Below are positions 1 through 8,602 of a DNA stretch of 38,674 bases, piece after piece. Every line of letters starts with the position of its first letter. Positions within the stretch are counted from its first letter, which is position 1. Below the pieces are notes generated by a model, which saw only the letters and a list, made by a program, of their open reading frames with translations, had not been told where the DNA came from and ran no database searches. The DNA lies in NCBI GenBank assembly GCA_016297325.1, contig JAEDGW010000010.1, positions 1 to 38,674 on the forward strand, in the 5' to 3' direction. The stretch is from Coprococcus sp. GTDB taxonomy: Bacteria; Bacillota; Clostridia; Lachnospirales; Lachnospiraceae. The translations under genes and the position numbers were made by a program.

Positions 1-251
1 AAGGTGATAACTTTTACTAAGAGAACATTTGGGGAAGACGCTAGTTTATTTTATTTACAATATCTTTGGATATAATATTGAAAATATCAGATTGATCGTT
101 TTATATGGCAACACCACAAAAAACGTGATATGATTTACGCGGGCAATGAAAAGCAAGATCATGCATATATCAGTGGTTCCCTAGAGGAATAATGAATATA
201 TAAGACAAGTATATAAAGAAATTATAAAGCTATCATCGGAGGACATACGAA
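1..251. other. Intergenic leader before the first gene
   Basis: AT-rich stretch with no convincing ORF. A TATAAT hexamer at 71-76 has no well-spaced -35 partner, so I do not call a promoter. The only supported element is the ribosome binding site (CGGAGGA, about 236-242) just ahead of the ATG at 252. The upstream gene lies outside the window. Confidence 0.5.
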
Positions 252-794
252 ATGGAATTATATAAAGGCAGACCAGATACAAATGAAGGACGACTTGAAC
301 GGGAGGTCAGAGTCTATGATTTCCTTGATGACCATGGCATAGACTATTGGCGGACAGATCACGCACCGGCGGACACAATGGATGTGTGCTGTGAGATAGA
401 TGCAGTTCTTGGGGCAACTATTTGCAAGAATCTGTTCTTGTGTAACAGGCAGAAGACACAGTTCTATCTGCTCATGATGCCGGGAGACAAGCCATTCAAG
501 ACAAAGGAGATCACATCACAGATAGGCAGTGCGAGACTCTCATTTGCTTCTCCTGAGGATATGGAAAAGTATCTGGATATCAGACCGGGTGCGGTCAGCG
601 TTATGGGACTTATGAATGACCATGAAAATCATGTGCAGCTTCTTGTTGATGAGGATGTCATGAAGAGTGAGTATCTTGGATGCCATCCTTGTGTGAATAC
701 ATCTAGTTTGAAGATCAAGACCGAAGACATATTTGGCAAGTACCTTGAGGAGGTTCACCATGACATGATAAAGGTTATACTTACCGGAGAATAG
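252..794 (+). CDS. Prolyl-tRNA editing protein (YbaK/ProX family)
   Basis: A 180-aa stand-alone YbaK/EbsC-type domain. Members of the ProXp/PrdX branch hydrolyse mischarged tRNA(Pro), typically Ala-tRNA(Pro), in trans in the cytoplasm. Family features seen are an N-terminal segment with DFLDDHGIDYWRTDH, the lysine-containing motif CKNLFLCN (the conserved Lys of the family) and the C-terminal YLGCHPCVNTSSLKI block that matches the GxHPxxNT signature. The length is normal for PrdX-like proteins. The ATG follows a clear CGGAGGA site. The stop codon overlaps the ribosome binding site of the next gene, so the two are probably translated from one mRNA. The exact mischarged substrate cannot be read from the sequence. 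Confidence 0.88.
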   Translation: MELYKGRPDTNEGRLEREVRVYDFLDDHGIDYWRTDHAPADTMDVCCEIDAVLGATICKNLFLCNRQKTQFYLLMMPGDKPFKTKEITSQIGSARLSFASPEDMEKYLDIRPGAVSVMGLMNDHENHVQLLVDEDVMKSEYLGCHPCVNTSSLKIKTEDIFGKYLEEVHHDMIKVILTGE

Positions 795-804
795 GAGTGA
801 TAGA

Positions 805-1833
805 GTGACAAATATTTGCAGACGTGTGCTGATCACTCTGGGTATGATCTGTGTTATGTTGAGTGGATTATGGCTACTGGCGGGCTGCGGCTTGGACGGC
901 AAAACTGACGATAATGCAGGCAAGGACCAGGCAGTATCAAAGAACCAGACGACAGAAAAAACTGTAGATCAGACAACGGAAGAAACTGACAATCAGCAGG
1001 ATGAAACAAGTGAGTATACATCACAGTCAGATCCAAGGCCGGAACATGCAGATGAAAATGTGGATACATCAAAAAGCAGCAATGCAGCAGATCAGTCAGA
1101 AGAGGACAACAAAACCATGATATACGTAGCGCTTGGAGATTCCCTCACGAAGGGATATGGACTTGCCGATGCGGAGAAGAACAGATTTTCGGCAGTGGCG
1201 GCAAAAAAGCTGAATGCAGCGGGGATAAAATGCACCGAGAGAAATTATGGTGTGAATGGACTTACAAGCAGTGAGCTTCTGGATATGATAGATGGCGGCG
1301 AGATAGGCATGCTTGATTATGCAGATGTTATCACGGTGGACATTGGAGCAAATGATGTTCTCCATGCAGCGGATGATCTGATCTACACAAATCTTGCAGG
1401 AAATACATTGTCGGAGGATGATTATGCCGCTGTATGTGCAGATGAGGAACAAAGCCTTGCGCAGTGCAAAGAGAACACAGAGGCTATCATCAAGGCTCTT
1501 AGAGAGAAGAACGACCATGCCCAGATAATCATGTTCACTATTTATAATCCATATAGAAATGTAAATCTGGATCTGGCAGTCGAGGGCGAGAATCACACAC
1601 TCTCGGGTTTTACAGATGATCTGGTTAAAAGGCTGAATGAGAATATAAAGGATATAGCCGAGGCGCAGGGCTGTGAAGTTGGCGATTGGTACACGGCATT
1701 TGAGATCAATCCAAATAACCTTGTGAATGCGTCATATGGCGAGGGCGTGACCACCAACTTTGACATACACCCGAACAAGGATGGACATGCAGTCATGGGC
1801 GAGGTGTGTTATCAGGCTATAAAGAAAGGGTAA
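805..1833 (+). CDS. SGNH/GDSL-family hydrolase lipoprotein
   Basis: A 342-aa secreted esterase-like protein. The N-terminus is a lipoprotein signal ending in the lipobox LLAGC, so it should be lipid-anchored outside the membrane. Residues 32-100 form a Thr/Gln/Asp-rich low-complexity linker. The catalytic domain has block I (ALGDSLTKGYG, nucleophile Ser), block III (GAND) and block V (DIHPNKDGH, Asp-His of the triad). Translation begins at GTG 805, eight bases after AGGAG at 793-797, which overlaps the previous stop codon. The next gene starts immediately after its stop. GDSL hydrolases often deacylate cell-wall polymers or act as lysophospholipases; the substrate here is unknown. Confidence 0.85.
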   Translation: MTNICRRVLITLGMICVMLSGLWLLAGCGLDGKTDDNAGKDQAVSKNQTTEKTVDQTTEETDNQQDETSEYTSQSDPRPEHADENVDTSKSSNAADQSEEDNKTMIYVALGDSLTKGYGLADAEKNRFSAVAAKKLNAAGIKCTERNYGVNGLTSSELLDMIDGGEIGMLDYADVITVDIGANDVLHAADDLIYTNLAGNTLSEDDYAAVCADEEQSLAQCKENTEAIIKALREKNDHAQIIMFTIYNPYRNVNLDLAVEGENHTLSGFTDDLVKRLNENIKDIAEAQGCEVGDWYTAFEINPNNLVNASYGEGVTTNFDIHPNKDGHAVMGEVCYQAIKKG

Positions 1834-3108
1834 ATGATGGCGGAGCGAAAGAACAACAGAAAAAAGTACGATGTGACAGGTGCCTCAAACCATGCAAAAT
1901 TTGGCGGCAAAAAGCAGGGGCGCAGCCAAGGGGCAAAATTCAAGCCAAATCATGACAGTAAGTGTCCGGTGTCCCATCTGTGTGGAGGGTGTCAGTATGT
2001 GGATATCCCTTATGAAAAACAGCTTTCCGAGAAGCAGAAATACATTGACGATCTGCTCGGAAAATTTGGCCCGGTTGACAAGATCATAGGTATGGAGGAT
2101 CCGTATCATTACAGGAACAAAGTTACAGCGTCGTTCAGGCGGATGAAGAGTGGCGAGATAATATCCGGGGTATACGAAGAGGGCACGCACAATGTGCTCC
2201 CTGTGGAGGCATGTTATGTGGAGGATCAGAAGGCCGGTGAGATCATCAGGACATTTGCAAAGCTTATCAGATCCTTCAAACTTCAGATATACAATGAGGA
2301 TATCGGCACAGGACTGATAAGGCATCTTCAGATAAGGGTTGGCAGAAAGACAGGTCAGATCATGGTGATCATTGTAACTGCATCCCCTGTATTTCCATCA
2401 AAAAAGAATCTGGCAAAGGCTCTTGTGGGCGAGCATCCTGAGATAACCACTGTTGTCCAGAATATAAATATGAAGGATACCAGTATGGTCATAGGCGACA
2501 GAAATCAGGTCATCTATGGCAAAGGTTATATAGAGGATATTCTGTGCGGCAAACGATTCCGCATATCACCGGGCAGCTTTTATCAGGTGAACCCGGTGCA
2601 GACGGAGGTTCTGTATGGTCGTGCCATAAAATACGCTGATCTCAAGAAAAAGGAGACTGTGATCGATGCATATTGCGGCATTGGTACGATAGGTATAGCA
2701 GCCTGTGACCGCGCAAAGAAGGTCATCGGTGTGGAATTGAATGAGGCAGCGGTGCATGATGCGCGGATAAATGTGAAGATGAATAATATTCAGAATGTGG
2801 ATATATATAGCAATGATGCCGGTAGATTTATGGTTGACGTAGCAGACGAGGGGGATGATATAGACGTTGTATTTATGGATCCGCCGAGATCTGGAAGCAC
2901 AGAGGAGTTCATGTCATCTGTAATAACCCTGTCACCGAAGCGGGTGGTGTATATATCATGTGGACCTGAAAGTCTTGCAAGAGATCTGACATACATGACA
3001 AAGCATGGCTATCAGGTGATCCGTATGACACCTGTTGATATGTTCCCGCTCACCAGAGGAGTAGAGGTCTGTACTCTTCTTACCAGAGCAAATGCTGTGA
3101 AGTATTGA
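1834..3108 (+). CDS. rlmD: 23S rRNA (uracil-5-)-methyltransferase, RlmD/RumA family
   Basis: A 424-aa SAM-dependent RNA m5U methyltransferase that acts on rRNA in the cytoplasm. A [4Fe-4S] site is indicated by Cys44, Cys50 and Cys53 (CPVSHLCGGC) plus a fourth Cys in VEACYVED. The methyltransferase fold follows with DAYCGIGTIGIA (SAM loop), DPPRSG and the catalytic YISCGPESL. Unlike Escherichia coli RumA, the first 43 residues are a short Lys/Arg/Gly-rich tail instead of a TRAM RNA-binding domain, and the tail may replace it in RNA binding. The ATG abuts the preceding stop, so it is translationally coupled to the lipoprotein gene. Whether it methylates U1939, U747 or both (RlmCD-type) cannot be decided here. 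Confidence 0.87.
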   Translation: MMAERKNNRKKYDVTGASNHAKFGGKKQGRSQGAKFKPNHDSKCPVSHLCGGCQYVDIPYEKQLSEKQKYIDDLLGKFGPVDKIIGMEDPYHYRNKVTASFRRMKSGEIISGVYEEGTHNVLPVEACYVEDQKAGEIIRTFAKLIRSFKLQIYNEDIGTGLIRHLQIRVGRKTGQIMVIIVTASPVFPSKKNLAKALVGEHPEITTVVQNINMKDTSMVIGDRNQVIYGKGYIEDILCGKRFRISPGSFYQVNPVQTEVLYGRAIKYADLKKKETVIDAYCGIGTIGIAACDRAKKVIGVELNEAAVHDARINVKMNNIQNVDIYSNDAGRFMVDVADEGDDIDVVFMDPPRSGSTEEFMSSVITLSPKRVVYISCGPESLARDLTYMTKHGYQVIRMTPVDMFPLTRGVEVCTLLTRANAVKY

Positions 3109-3148
3109 GAGTAAGACCGAAAACTTCCATCAGGTTTGCTATGCTGTG

Positions 3149-4198
3149 TTATTTCTGAGATATAACCTTAGGTGTGCGCATACGGTGCACACCTTTTTTT
3201 ATCAGTACGAACAGTGCAGCCGTTATAAGGATGAATCCGGCTCTCATCACGGTTATGAAAAGTGCTCCCTTTGTTGAAGGAAGTGCGATATAGTTCAGAG
3301 CGATTTCTTTCATTATCTTCAGAGCCTGTACATCCATTGCGTGTATTGCGTAGATGTAGATGGAATTCTTGCCGCACCATATAAGGAATCTGCCCGCAAC
3401 CGGGATTTTTTCAATAAGCTTTGAGAACTGTACTATAAAGTAAGTTCCGCATACAGCTCCCAGAAAAGCGTGCATTCCAGGGTACGAATTGGCGTGCATT
3501 CCGACGGTGTGGAAAAGAATTGCACTCAGCCACAGACAGGCAGCGATCACGATCATCGGCCAGGTCAGTTCGGAAGGCTTTTTCTCAAGAATCTCTTTCT
3601 TTCTCATCATATGTCCCACATAGTAGAACACAAGACCGCCCATTGCAGGCTGCAGAGAAAATGGAAGCCATACAGAATCGTTCAGACCAAATGTTGTAAG
3701 TCCGATAAGTATAACCATGAGTCCGAGAGATATATTATATTTCTTGGAGAAATTGTTCAGACATATATACACTATCTGGCAGAAGAACAGTGCGATGAGG
3801 AACCATGACATACCGACAATTTTGAGGTGTGGTATCATGCATAGTTTTGTCTTGTCTGAAGCTCCATTTGCATATATGAGTGATATGATAAATGTTTTTA
3901 ATCCCTTTGATGTAAAACCATATACTGCGATTTTGATAATGTATTTTATTACGTTGATAATGAGATAAGGTATGAGGAGCTGCTTTGCTTTTTTCAGGAT
4001 CGCCGGTCCAACAGCCACGTTGTCTTCCTTGGCAAACCAGCCCGAGAGAATGAAGAACAATGGCATATGGAAAGAATATATGAACTGAACCAATATATTA
4101 TCAGTGTCATAAGCAGAAAATGTGTGTCCTATGATAACACATAGTATTGCGATACCCTTTGCCAGATCTATATAGTTGATTCGTTTTGATGCAGCCAT
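3149..4198 (-). CDS. Acyltransferase 3 family membrane protein
   Basis: A 349-aa polytopic protein of the acyltransferase-3 (OafA/WecH-like) family. It begins with the typical RINYIDLAKGIAILCVIIGHTF, carrying the conserved His in the first membrane segment, and has about ten predicted hydrophobic helices. Such proteins O-acetylate extracytoplasmic glycans or lipid-linked sugars. I chose the ATG at 4198 because GGGAGA sits 8 bases upstream; the longer frame, open from 4315, has no ribosome binding site and would add a Cys-rich non-family extension. It is downstream of, and in the same direction as, the GH5 gene but separated by a hairpin. Substrate unknown. Confidence 0.85.
   Translation of the reverse strand: MAASKRINYIDLAKGIAILCVIIGHTFSAYDTDNILVQFIYSFHMPLFFILSGWFAKEDNVAVGPAILKKAKQLLIPYLIINVIKYIIKIAVYGFTSKGLKTFIISLIYANGASDKTKLCMIPHLKIVGMSWFLIALFFCQIVYICLNNFSKKYNISLGLMVILIGLTTFGLNDSVWLPFSLQPAMGGLVFYYVGHMMRKKEILEKKPSELTWPMIVIAACLWLSAILFHTVGMHANSYPGMHAFLGAVCGTYFIVQFSKLIEKIPVAGRFLIWCGKNSIYIYAIHAMDVQALKIMKEIALNYIALPSTKGALFITVMRAGFILITAALFVLIKKGVHRMRTPKVISQK
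3171..3200 (+). terminator. Intrinsic terminator of the 252-3108 operon, inside the convergent gene
   Basis: GGTGTGC, a 9-nt loop and GCACACC are followed by a run of seven T on the + strand. It lies 60 nt after the rlmD stop, inside the last codons of the convergent acyltransferase gene, so those codons also serve as the opposing operon's terminator. Confidence 0.8.
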
Positions 4199-4299
4199 CG
4201 TTTCTCTCCCATAAATTGTAAAATTATTGCATGAAACACATACAATTTGATTGTAGCCTAACAAGGATAATTTTACAAGGAAACATTTGAGGTAAAAAT

Positions 4300-4332
4300 G
4301 TAAGCCGGATTCCACAGCAATGGATCCGGCTT
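4300..4332 (-). terminator. Hairpin between the GH5 and acyltransferase genes
   Basis: A GCCGGAT(T)CC...GGATCCGGC stem with one bulge occupies 4304-4330. On the minus strand it is followed by TTACATTTTT, a weak U-tract, so it probably ends the GH5 transcript. Confidence 0.6.
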
Positions 4333-4363
4333 TAGTAAATAAAATGAATGTTATAAGTTATTA

Positions 4364-5395
4364 TTACAGATACTTCACAAGCTCATCTATGATCGGCGCA
4401 TAGTGCTCGCCACAAAGACCGTAGTCCTTCTCTTTGTAGTTCCATGCGGCACGACCGATTCCGTGCTTCTCAAATACAGAATGAATGTCCTTGAACCAGT
4501 TCAGAGTTCCGTCAAGTGGAGCCTGATCGATCACGCCATACTCACCGCAGTACATAAGGCCATCTCTGTCTTCAACGGCCTTGATGCCGTCGAGGAACAT
4601 TCTTTCGAACAAATCAGGTCCGATGGAGTTAAGACCAAGGCTGGTCTCGGTGATGGCTCCATGCATACAGCCTTCGATCTGACGGGATTTCTCCATGTAA
4701 TCATTGAAGTTACCTGGATATTCGATATGGAAATCGGAAGGCATTCCTGTTACCCAGTAAGCAGACTGGTGGGTAAATACCATTGGCTCGTAACAGTGAA
4801 AATTGTAAACTATGTTCTCATCGTTGTGATGAGGGAGAAGTTTTATAGAGGTAACAGCATTGTAGCCAACACCACCGAGCAGGATCTTGGCAGTAGGTGC
4901 TTTCGCACGGATGATCTCGATGCATTTGCTTGATATCTCGTTCCATTCGTTTACAACTGTTGGGCTTACTACCTCGTTCAGCGGCTCGAACATCATTATG
5001 TCAGCATCCTTTGCGTATCTGTCTATAAGCTTTCTCCACATTCCGTAGAATCTTTCCTGAAGAGGTTTCTCATGGAAGAATTCAAGAAGATGAGCTTCAT
5101 CATCGAATATATATCCGTATGTCTTGTGCAGGTCAAGAACCAAGTTAAGCTTGTACTTTCTGCACCACTCAATACACGAGTCAATGTAAGCGTAGCCGCC
5201 TTCCTTGTCACTTCCATCCTCATTTTCGAAATTATCGTAGTCGATCGGGAGACGGACATGGTCAAGTCCCCACGATGCTATTCTCTCAATATCTTTCTCT
5301 GTGATAAATGTGTCAAGGTGTTCCTTGTCGAGTGGTCCCTGCGACAGCCATCCACCTAAGTTTATGCCCTTCTTGAATCCTTCTAAAGTTCTCAT
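4364..5395 (-). CDS. Glycoside hydrolase family 5 (cellulase-like)
   Basis: A 343-aa GH5 (beta/alpha)8-barrel without a signal peptide, so probably cytoplasmic and acting on imported oligosaccharides. It opens with GFKKGINLGGWLSQG. The acid/base Glu is E141 in EPLNEV, the nucleophile is E285 in CGEYGV, and an HCYEP motif is present. The ATG at 5395 follows GGAGG at 5405-5409; an in-frame extension to 5527 lacks a ribosome binding site and the family N-terminus starts here. It is divergent from an AraC-type regulator, the usual arrangement for inducible glycoside use. Likely substrates are beta-1,4 or beta-1,3 gluco-oligosaccharides, but the subfamily cannot be assigned by eye. Confidence 0.87.
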   Translation of the reverse strand: MRTLEGFKKGINLGGWLSQGPLDKEHLDTFITEKDIERIASWGLDHVRLPIDYDNFENEDGSDKEGGYAYIDSCIEWCRKYKLNLVLDLHKTYGYIFDDEAHLLEFFHEKPLQERFYGMWRKLIDRYAKDADIMMFEPLNEVVSPTVVNEWNEISSKCIEIIRAKAPTAKILLGGVGYNAVTSIKLLPHHNDENIVYNFHCYEPMVFTHQSAYWVTGMPSDFHIEYPGNFNDYMEKSRQIEGCMHGAITETSLGLNSIGPDLFERMFLDGIKAVEDRDGLMYCGEYGVIDQAPLDGTLNWFKDIHSVFEKHGIGRAAWNYKEKDYGLCGEHYAPIIDELVKYL

Positions 5396-5432
5396 AATCT
5401 GTAACCTCCTATGAAATAATAAATATATACTG

Positions 5433-5456
5433 CACTCATATGAATGCTCATGAGTG
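5433..5456. promoter_or_regulatory. Inverted repeat upstream of the GH5 gene, candidate operator
   Basis: CACTCAT and ATGAGTG form a 7-bp dyad with a 10-nt centre, 38-61 bases upstream of the GH5 start in the divergent intergenic region. Its place suits a site for the adjacent AraC regulator, but it could also be an mRNA leader hairpin. Confidence 0.35.
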
Positions 5457-5584
5457 CTTGTCAGTTCCGTTTTCTGTGACTTTATATTAGCATTTGCACT
5501 AAAATATAAATACAATAAATGTGTCATTTATATAATGGATGTGGTATAGTTAGATAAGTATATCAGCAGAAAGGCGGGCGGATC

Positions 5585-6346
5585 ATGAACATATCGGACG
5601 AGATAGTAAAACAGCAGTTTGTCCAGAGAGAATACGGACTGGCACATCCCACATATGACAGTGAGCTTGATTTTTATCAACTTGTGAGCAGCGGGGATGT
5701 GAAAACTTTGTCTGGAATGCTGCTGACAGGCGAGGAGGATGAGGCTGTTCTTGCGGCAAGGGGAATATTGTCACAGGACAAGATATGTAACCAGAGATAC
5801 CATGAGATAGTGCTTGTGGCAATGATATCAAGATTCTGCATAGAAGAGGGTATGGAGGAGATGGAGAGTTACAATCTCAGTGACTTCTATATTAATAAGC
5901 TGGATAAGGCTCAGACAAAGCGACAGATTATAGAGGTGCATAATCAGCTGATCATAGACTATGCCAGACGGATGAAAAAGGTGAAAAAGAAAGCTGCTAT
6001 ATCACCACACTGTGTAAGGGCTATGGACTATGTGTATGATCATCTGCATGAAAGAATAGAAATTACTGAGATTGCAGAATTTGTGGGTGTGGAACGGTCG
6101 TATCTGAGCAAACTATTTCATAAGGAAGTGGGGCAGACCATCTCAGAATATATCATGGAGAAGAAACTTCAGACGGCAAGGAATATGCTGCTTTACTCGG
6201 ATTTTTCCTGCACAGAGATCTCCCAGTATCTTGCATTTGCCAGTGGAAGTTATTTTGCCAGATGCTTCAAGGACAAATACGGGGCGACACCCAATTCGTA
6301 CCGCAGGACAAATTACAGAAAACATTGGAAAGAGGCGAAATCATAG
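5585..6346 (+). CDS. AraC family transcriptional regulator
   Basis: A 253-aa DNA-binding protein with a C-terminal AraC/XylS double helix-turn-helix at about residues 145-245 (DYVYDHLHERIEITEIAEFV, then YLSKLFHKEVGQTISEYI and SGSYFARCFKDKYGATPNSYRR). The N-terminal 140 residues are helical and lack a recognisable cupin, resembling the YSIRK/GadX-like short sensor regions of Lachnospiraceae regulators. It is transcribed divergently from the GH5 gene and is the obvious candidate to control it. A TATAAT at 5531-5536 and AGGCGGG ahead of the ATG support expression. The inducer cannot be inferred. Confidence 0.85.
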   Translation: MNISDEIVKQQFVQREYGLAHPTYDSELDFYQLVSSGDVKTLSGMLLTGEEDEAVLAARGILSQDKICNQRYHEIVLVAMISRFCIEEGMEEMESYNLSDFYINKLDKAQTKRQIIEVHNQLIIDYARRMKKVKKKAAISPHCVRAMDYVYDHLHERIEITEIAEFVGVERSYLSKLFHKEVGQTISEYIMEKKLQTARNMLLYSDFSCTEISQYLAFASGSYFARCFKDKYGATPNSYRRTNYRKHWKEAKS

Positions 6347-6367
6347 GTTTGTAATGGCCTGGCATAA

Positions 6368-6396
6368 TTGACAAGCAATGTCAAAGGTTGTAGAAT
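6368..6396 (+). promoter_or_regulatory. Sigma-A promoter of the murT-gatD pair
   Basis: TTGACA (6368-6373), a 17-nt spacer and TAGAAT (6391-6396): a near-consensus promoter about 70 nt upstream of murT, directly after the AraC gene. Confidence 0.8.
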
Positions 6397-6464
6397 TACA
6401 TGAGTTTTGTATGTAACAGGTTTTCGTGAGAAAAACTGATAAATGATAAGGAGAATGAATAGCT

Positions 6465-7835
6465 ATGTCATCTTTTAGATTTCATGTGGCTCTCGCAGCC
6501 GCCAAACTGAGCAAGGGACTCATCCAGCTTCTGGGTAGGAATGGTACCCACACACCTGGAGTTATCGCCCTGAAGATATGTCCGGATTTCCTGGCACAGG
6601 CGCCAAAGGCACCGCTCACTATATGTGTCACTGGAACAAATGGTAAGACCACTTGCAGTAATCTGATAACAGATGTTCTGGAGAAGGACGGAAGAAGAGT
6701 TGTCAGCAACAGAACAGGTTCCAATATCGTCCCTGGCTGTACGACAAATGTCATCAACAGCCTTACATTTACGGGAAAGGTCAGAGTTGACGCCACTGTA
6801 TTTGAGGTGGACGAGCGTGCTTCAAGACTGATACTTCCATATGTGAAGCCGGATTATCTTGTTGTAACAGGACTTTTCAGAGATTCACTCAAGAGAAATG
6901 CTCACCCTGATTATATTTTCAGTGTCATAGATACCTACTGCCCTGATTCAGCAAAGGTTATCCTGAATGCGGACGAGCTCTGCTCAAGCATGCTGAAGAA
7001 GAACAGCTACAGAGTGTTCTATGGAATCGGCAAGCAGCCGGATGACAAGACTGAGCCATATAACCTTATCGCAGATTACCAGATCTGCCCTAACTGCGGC
7101 GAGAAGCTGAAGTACAATTACCTCAGATACCATCACATCGGTGATGTGGTATGTCCGAAGTGTGGACTTCACTCCCCGGACAAGAAGTATCTGGCAACCG
7201 ACATAGACAGAGAGAAGATGACAATTACTATACAGGAGGGAGACAAGAAGACAGTTTATCCACTGATCCACACAGCTCTCTTCAATATATATAATGAAGT
7301 TACAGTTATATCAGCACTGCGTGAGATCGGTCTCTCGGCTGATAGAGTAAAAGAACTCATGGGACAGATCCACATACCGGATTCCCGTCACAACGAGACC
7401 ACAGTGAATGGCGTTACAGTAATCCAGGCACTCTCGAAGGGACAGAGTGCGGTTTCCTCATCCAGAACATTTGAGTATGTGGCAAATGAGGAGGGCAGGA
7501 AGGCTATCCTCCTTGCGATGGACGATCTTGAGGACAGACAGAAGAGTATAGAGTTCTCAGGCTGGATATACGATCTGGAGTATGAGCAGTTCAACAGGGA
7601 TGATGTTGTACAGGTCATCTGTACTGGACCTAGATGCTACGACCACAAGGTGAGATGTCTGCTGGCTGGTATCCCTGAGGAGAAGATACTCACAAATCTC
7701 AGCGAGGTTGCAGCGGCAGATGATGTGACTATAGATGGCGTTGACAGAATATACATCCTGTATGACTGTGAGAACTATGGAATGTCATGTGAGATGAAGA
7801 AGAAGATAATCAAGAGACTGGAGGGTGACAAATAA
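6465..7835 (+). CDS. murT: MurT-like Mur ligase (lipid II isoglutaminyl synthase subunit), divergent
   Basis: A 456-aa Mur-ligase-fold protein with a C-terminal DUF1727 domain. MurT, with the glutaminase GatD, amidates the D-Glu of lipid II in the cytoplasm. Visible features are the ATP loop GTNGKTT (residues 57-63), the four-cysteine zinc ribbon inserted in the central domain (C208, C211, C230, C233) and GLFRDSLKRNAHPDY, matching the family NLFRDQLDRYGE block. The C-terminal domain departs from the norm: the usual KNPxGFN segment reads LSKGQSAVSSSR, and the usual DGxDxSWIWD reads EDRQKSIEFSGWIYD. The next gene overlaps by one base (TAATG). Its partner lacks the glutaminase nucleophile, so the pair may not do the textbook reaction; see findings. 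Confidence 0.8.
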   Translation: MSSFRFHVALAAAKLSKGLIQLLGRNGTHTPGVIALKICPDFLAQAPKAPLTICVTGTNGKTTCSNLITDVLEKDGRRVVSNRTGSNIVPGCTTNVINSLTFTGKVRVDATVFEVDERASRLILPYVKPDYLVVTGLFRDSLKRNAHPDYIFSVIDTYCPDSAKVILNADELCSSMLKKNSYRVFYGIGKQPDDKTEPYNLIADYQICPNCGEKLKYNYLRYHHIGDVVCPKCGLHSPDKKYLATDIDREKMTITIQEGDKKTVYPLIHTALFNIYNEVTVISALREIGLSADRVKELMGQIHIPDSRHNETTVNGVTVIQALSKGQSAVSSSRTFEYVANEEGRKAILLAMDDLEDRQKSIEFSGWIYDLEYEQFNRDDVVQVICTGPRCYDHKVRCLLAGIPEEKILTNLSEVAAADDVTIDGVDRIYILYDCENYGMSCEMKKKIIKRLEGDK

Positions 7836-8551
7836 TGAAGATTGAGATTTTATATCCGGAAATATGTACACTCTACGGTGACAAGGGAAATACAATGTAT
7901 CTGCAGAAATGCCTGCCTGATGCAGAATTTGTGACAACAGGACTTAATGAGAAACCTCTCTTTCTGAGAGAGAACATCGATATGGTATATATGTGCTCCA
8001 TGAGTGAGAAGAGCCAGGAACTCGTGCTTGACAGACTTATGCAGTACAAGGATGATATCGCAGCATGCATGAAGGATGGCAAGGCGCTTTTCCTTCTGGT
8101 CGGCAATTCCATGGAACTCCTCGGTGATTATATCAAGAGAGAGGATGGAACCAGAGTTACAGGACTTGGAGTTGTTCCTGGAATGTACTCAGTCCGCCAG
8201 GCTCCGAATCGTTTCAACACGCTCATCAAGGCGAAGTTCAACGATATGACACTTATCGGTTACACTAGCCGGTTTGCCCATACCTACGGAATACCAGAGG
8301 ATATGACATTCTGCAAGGTGGAGATCGGACAGGGTAGCAATCCTGATACCATGAATGAGGGAATCTGCAAGAACAGAGTCATTGCAACATATATCCATGG
8401 ACCACTGCTCATTCAGAATCCTGATTTTGTGCATTATCTGCTTGAGAGACTGGATGCTCCTATGAAGGAGATACCATTTGAGGCAGCAATGAGAAAGGCA
8501 TATGATGTGAAGCTGGCTGAGTATGGCAAGCCGGATCTGGAGCTGTCATAG
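7835..8551 (+). CDS. gatD: GatD-like class I glutamine amidotransferase lacking the catalytic Cys
   Basis: A 238-aa protein with the GatD/CobQ-like amidotransferase fold, translationally coupled to murT by a 1-nt overlap. Family landmarks are the start LYPEICTLYGDKGN, the RFAHTYG segment and the conserved His188 in TYIHGPLL. The nucleophile elbow, CGGYQ in active GatD, is LLVGNSMELLG (residues 87-97): Val or Gly is at the Cys position, and the preceding glycine-rich oxyanion loop reads CSMSEKS. No other Cys can substitute. I infer that it cannot release ammonia from glutamine. It may be a structural partner, bind glutamine, or allow MurT to use free ammonia. The reading frame is intact, so this is not ordinary gene decay. 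Confidence 0.78.
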   Translation: MKIEILYPEICTLYGDKGNTMYLQKCLPDAEFVTTGLNEKPLFLRENIDMVYMCSMSEKSQELVLDRLMQYKDDIAACMKDGKALFLLVGNSMELLGDYIKREDGTRVTGLGVVPGMYSVRQAPNRFNTLIKAKFNDMTLIGYTSRFAHTYGIPEDMTFCKVEIGQGSNPDTMNEGICKNRVIATYIHGPLLIQNPDFVHYLLERLDAPMKEIPFEAAMRKAYDVKLAEYGKPDLELS

Positions 8552-8554
8552 AAA

Positions 8555-8602
8555 AAATGGGACAGTCGCACTAACCACTTAGTGCGATTGTCCCATTTCC
8601 TA
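8555..8602. terminator. Bidirectional terminator between gatD and the convergent small genes
   Basis: A 20-bp stem (8555-8574 with 8579-8598, one G-T mismatch) and a CCAC loop. The + strand exit is ATTTCCTATTTT; the minus-strand exit is ATTTTTTC, a good U-tract. It ends gatD and also the leftward small genes. Confidence 0.85.
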
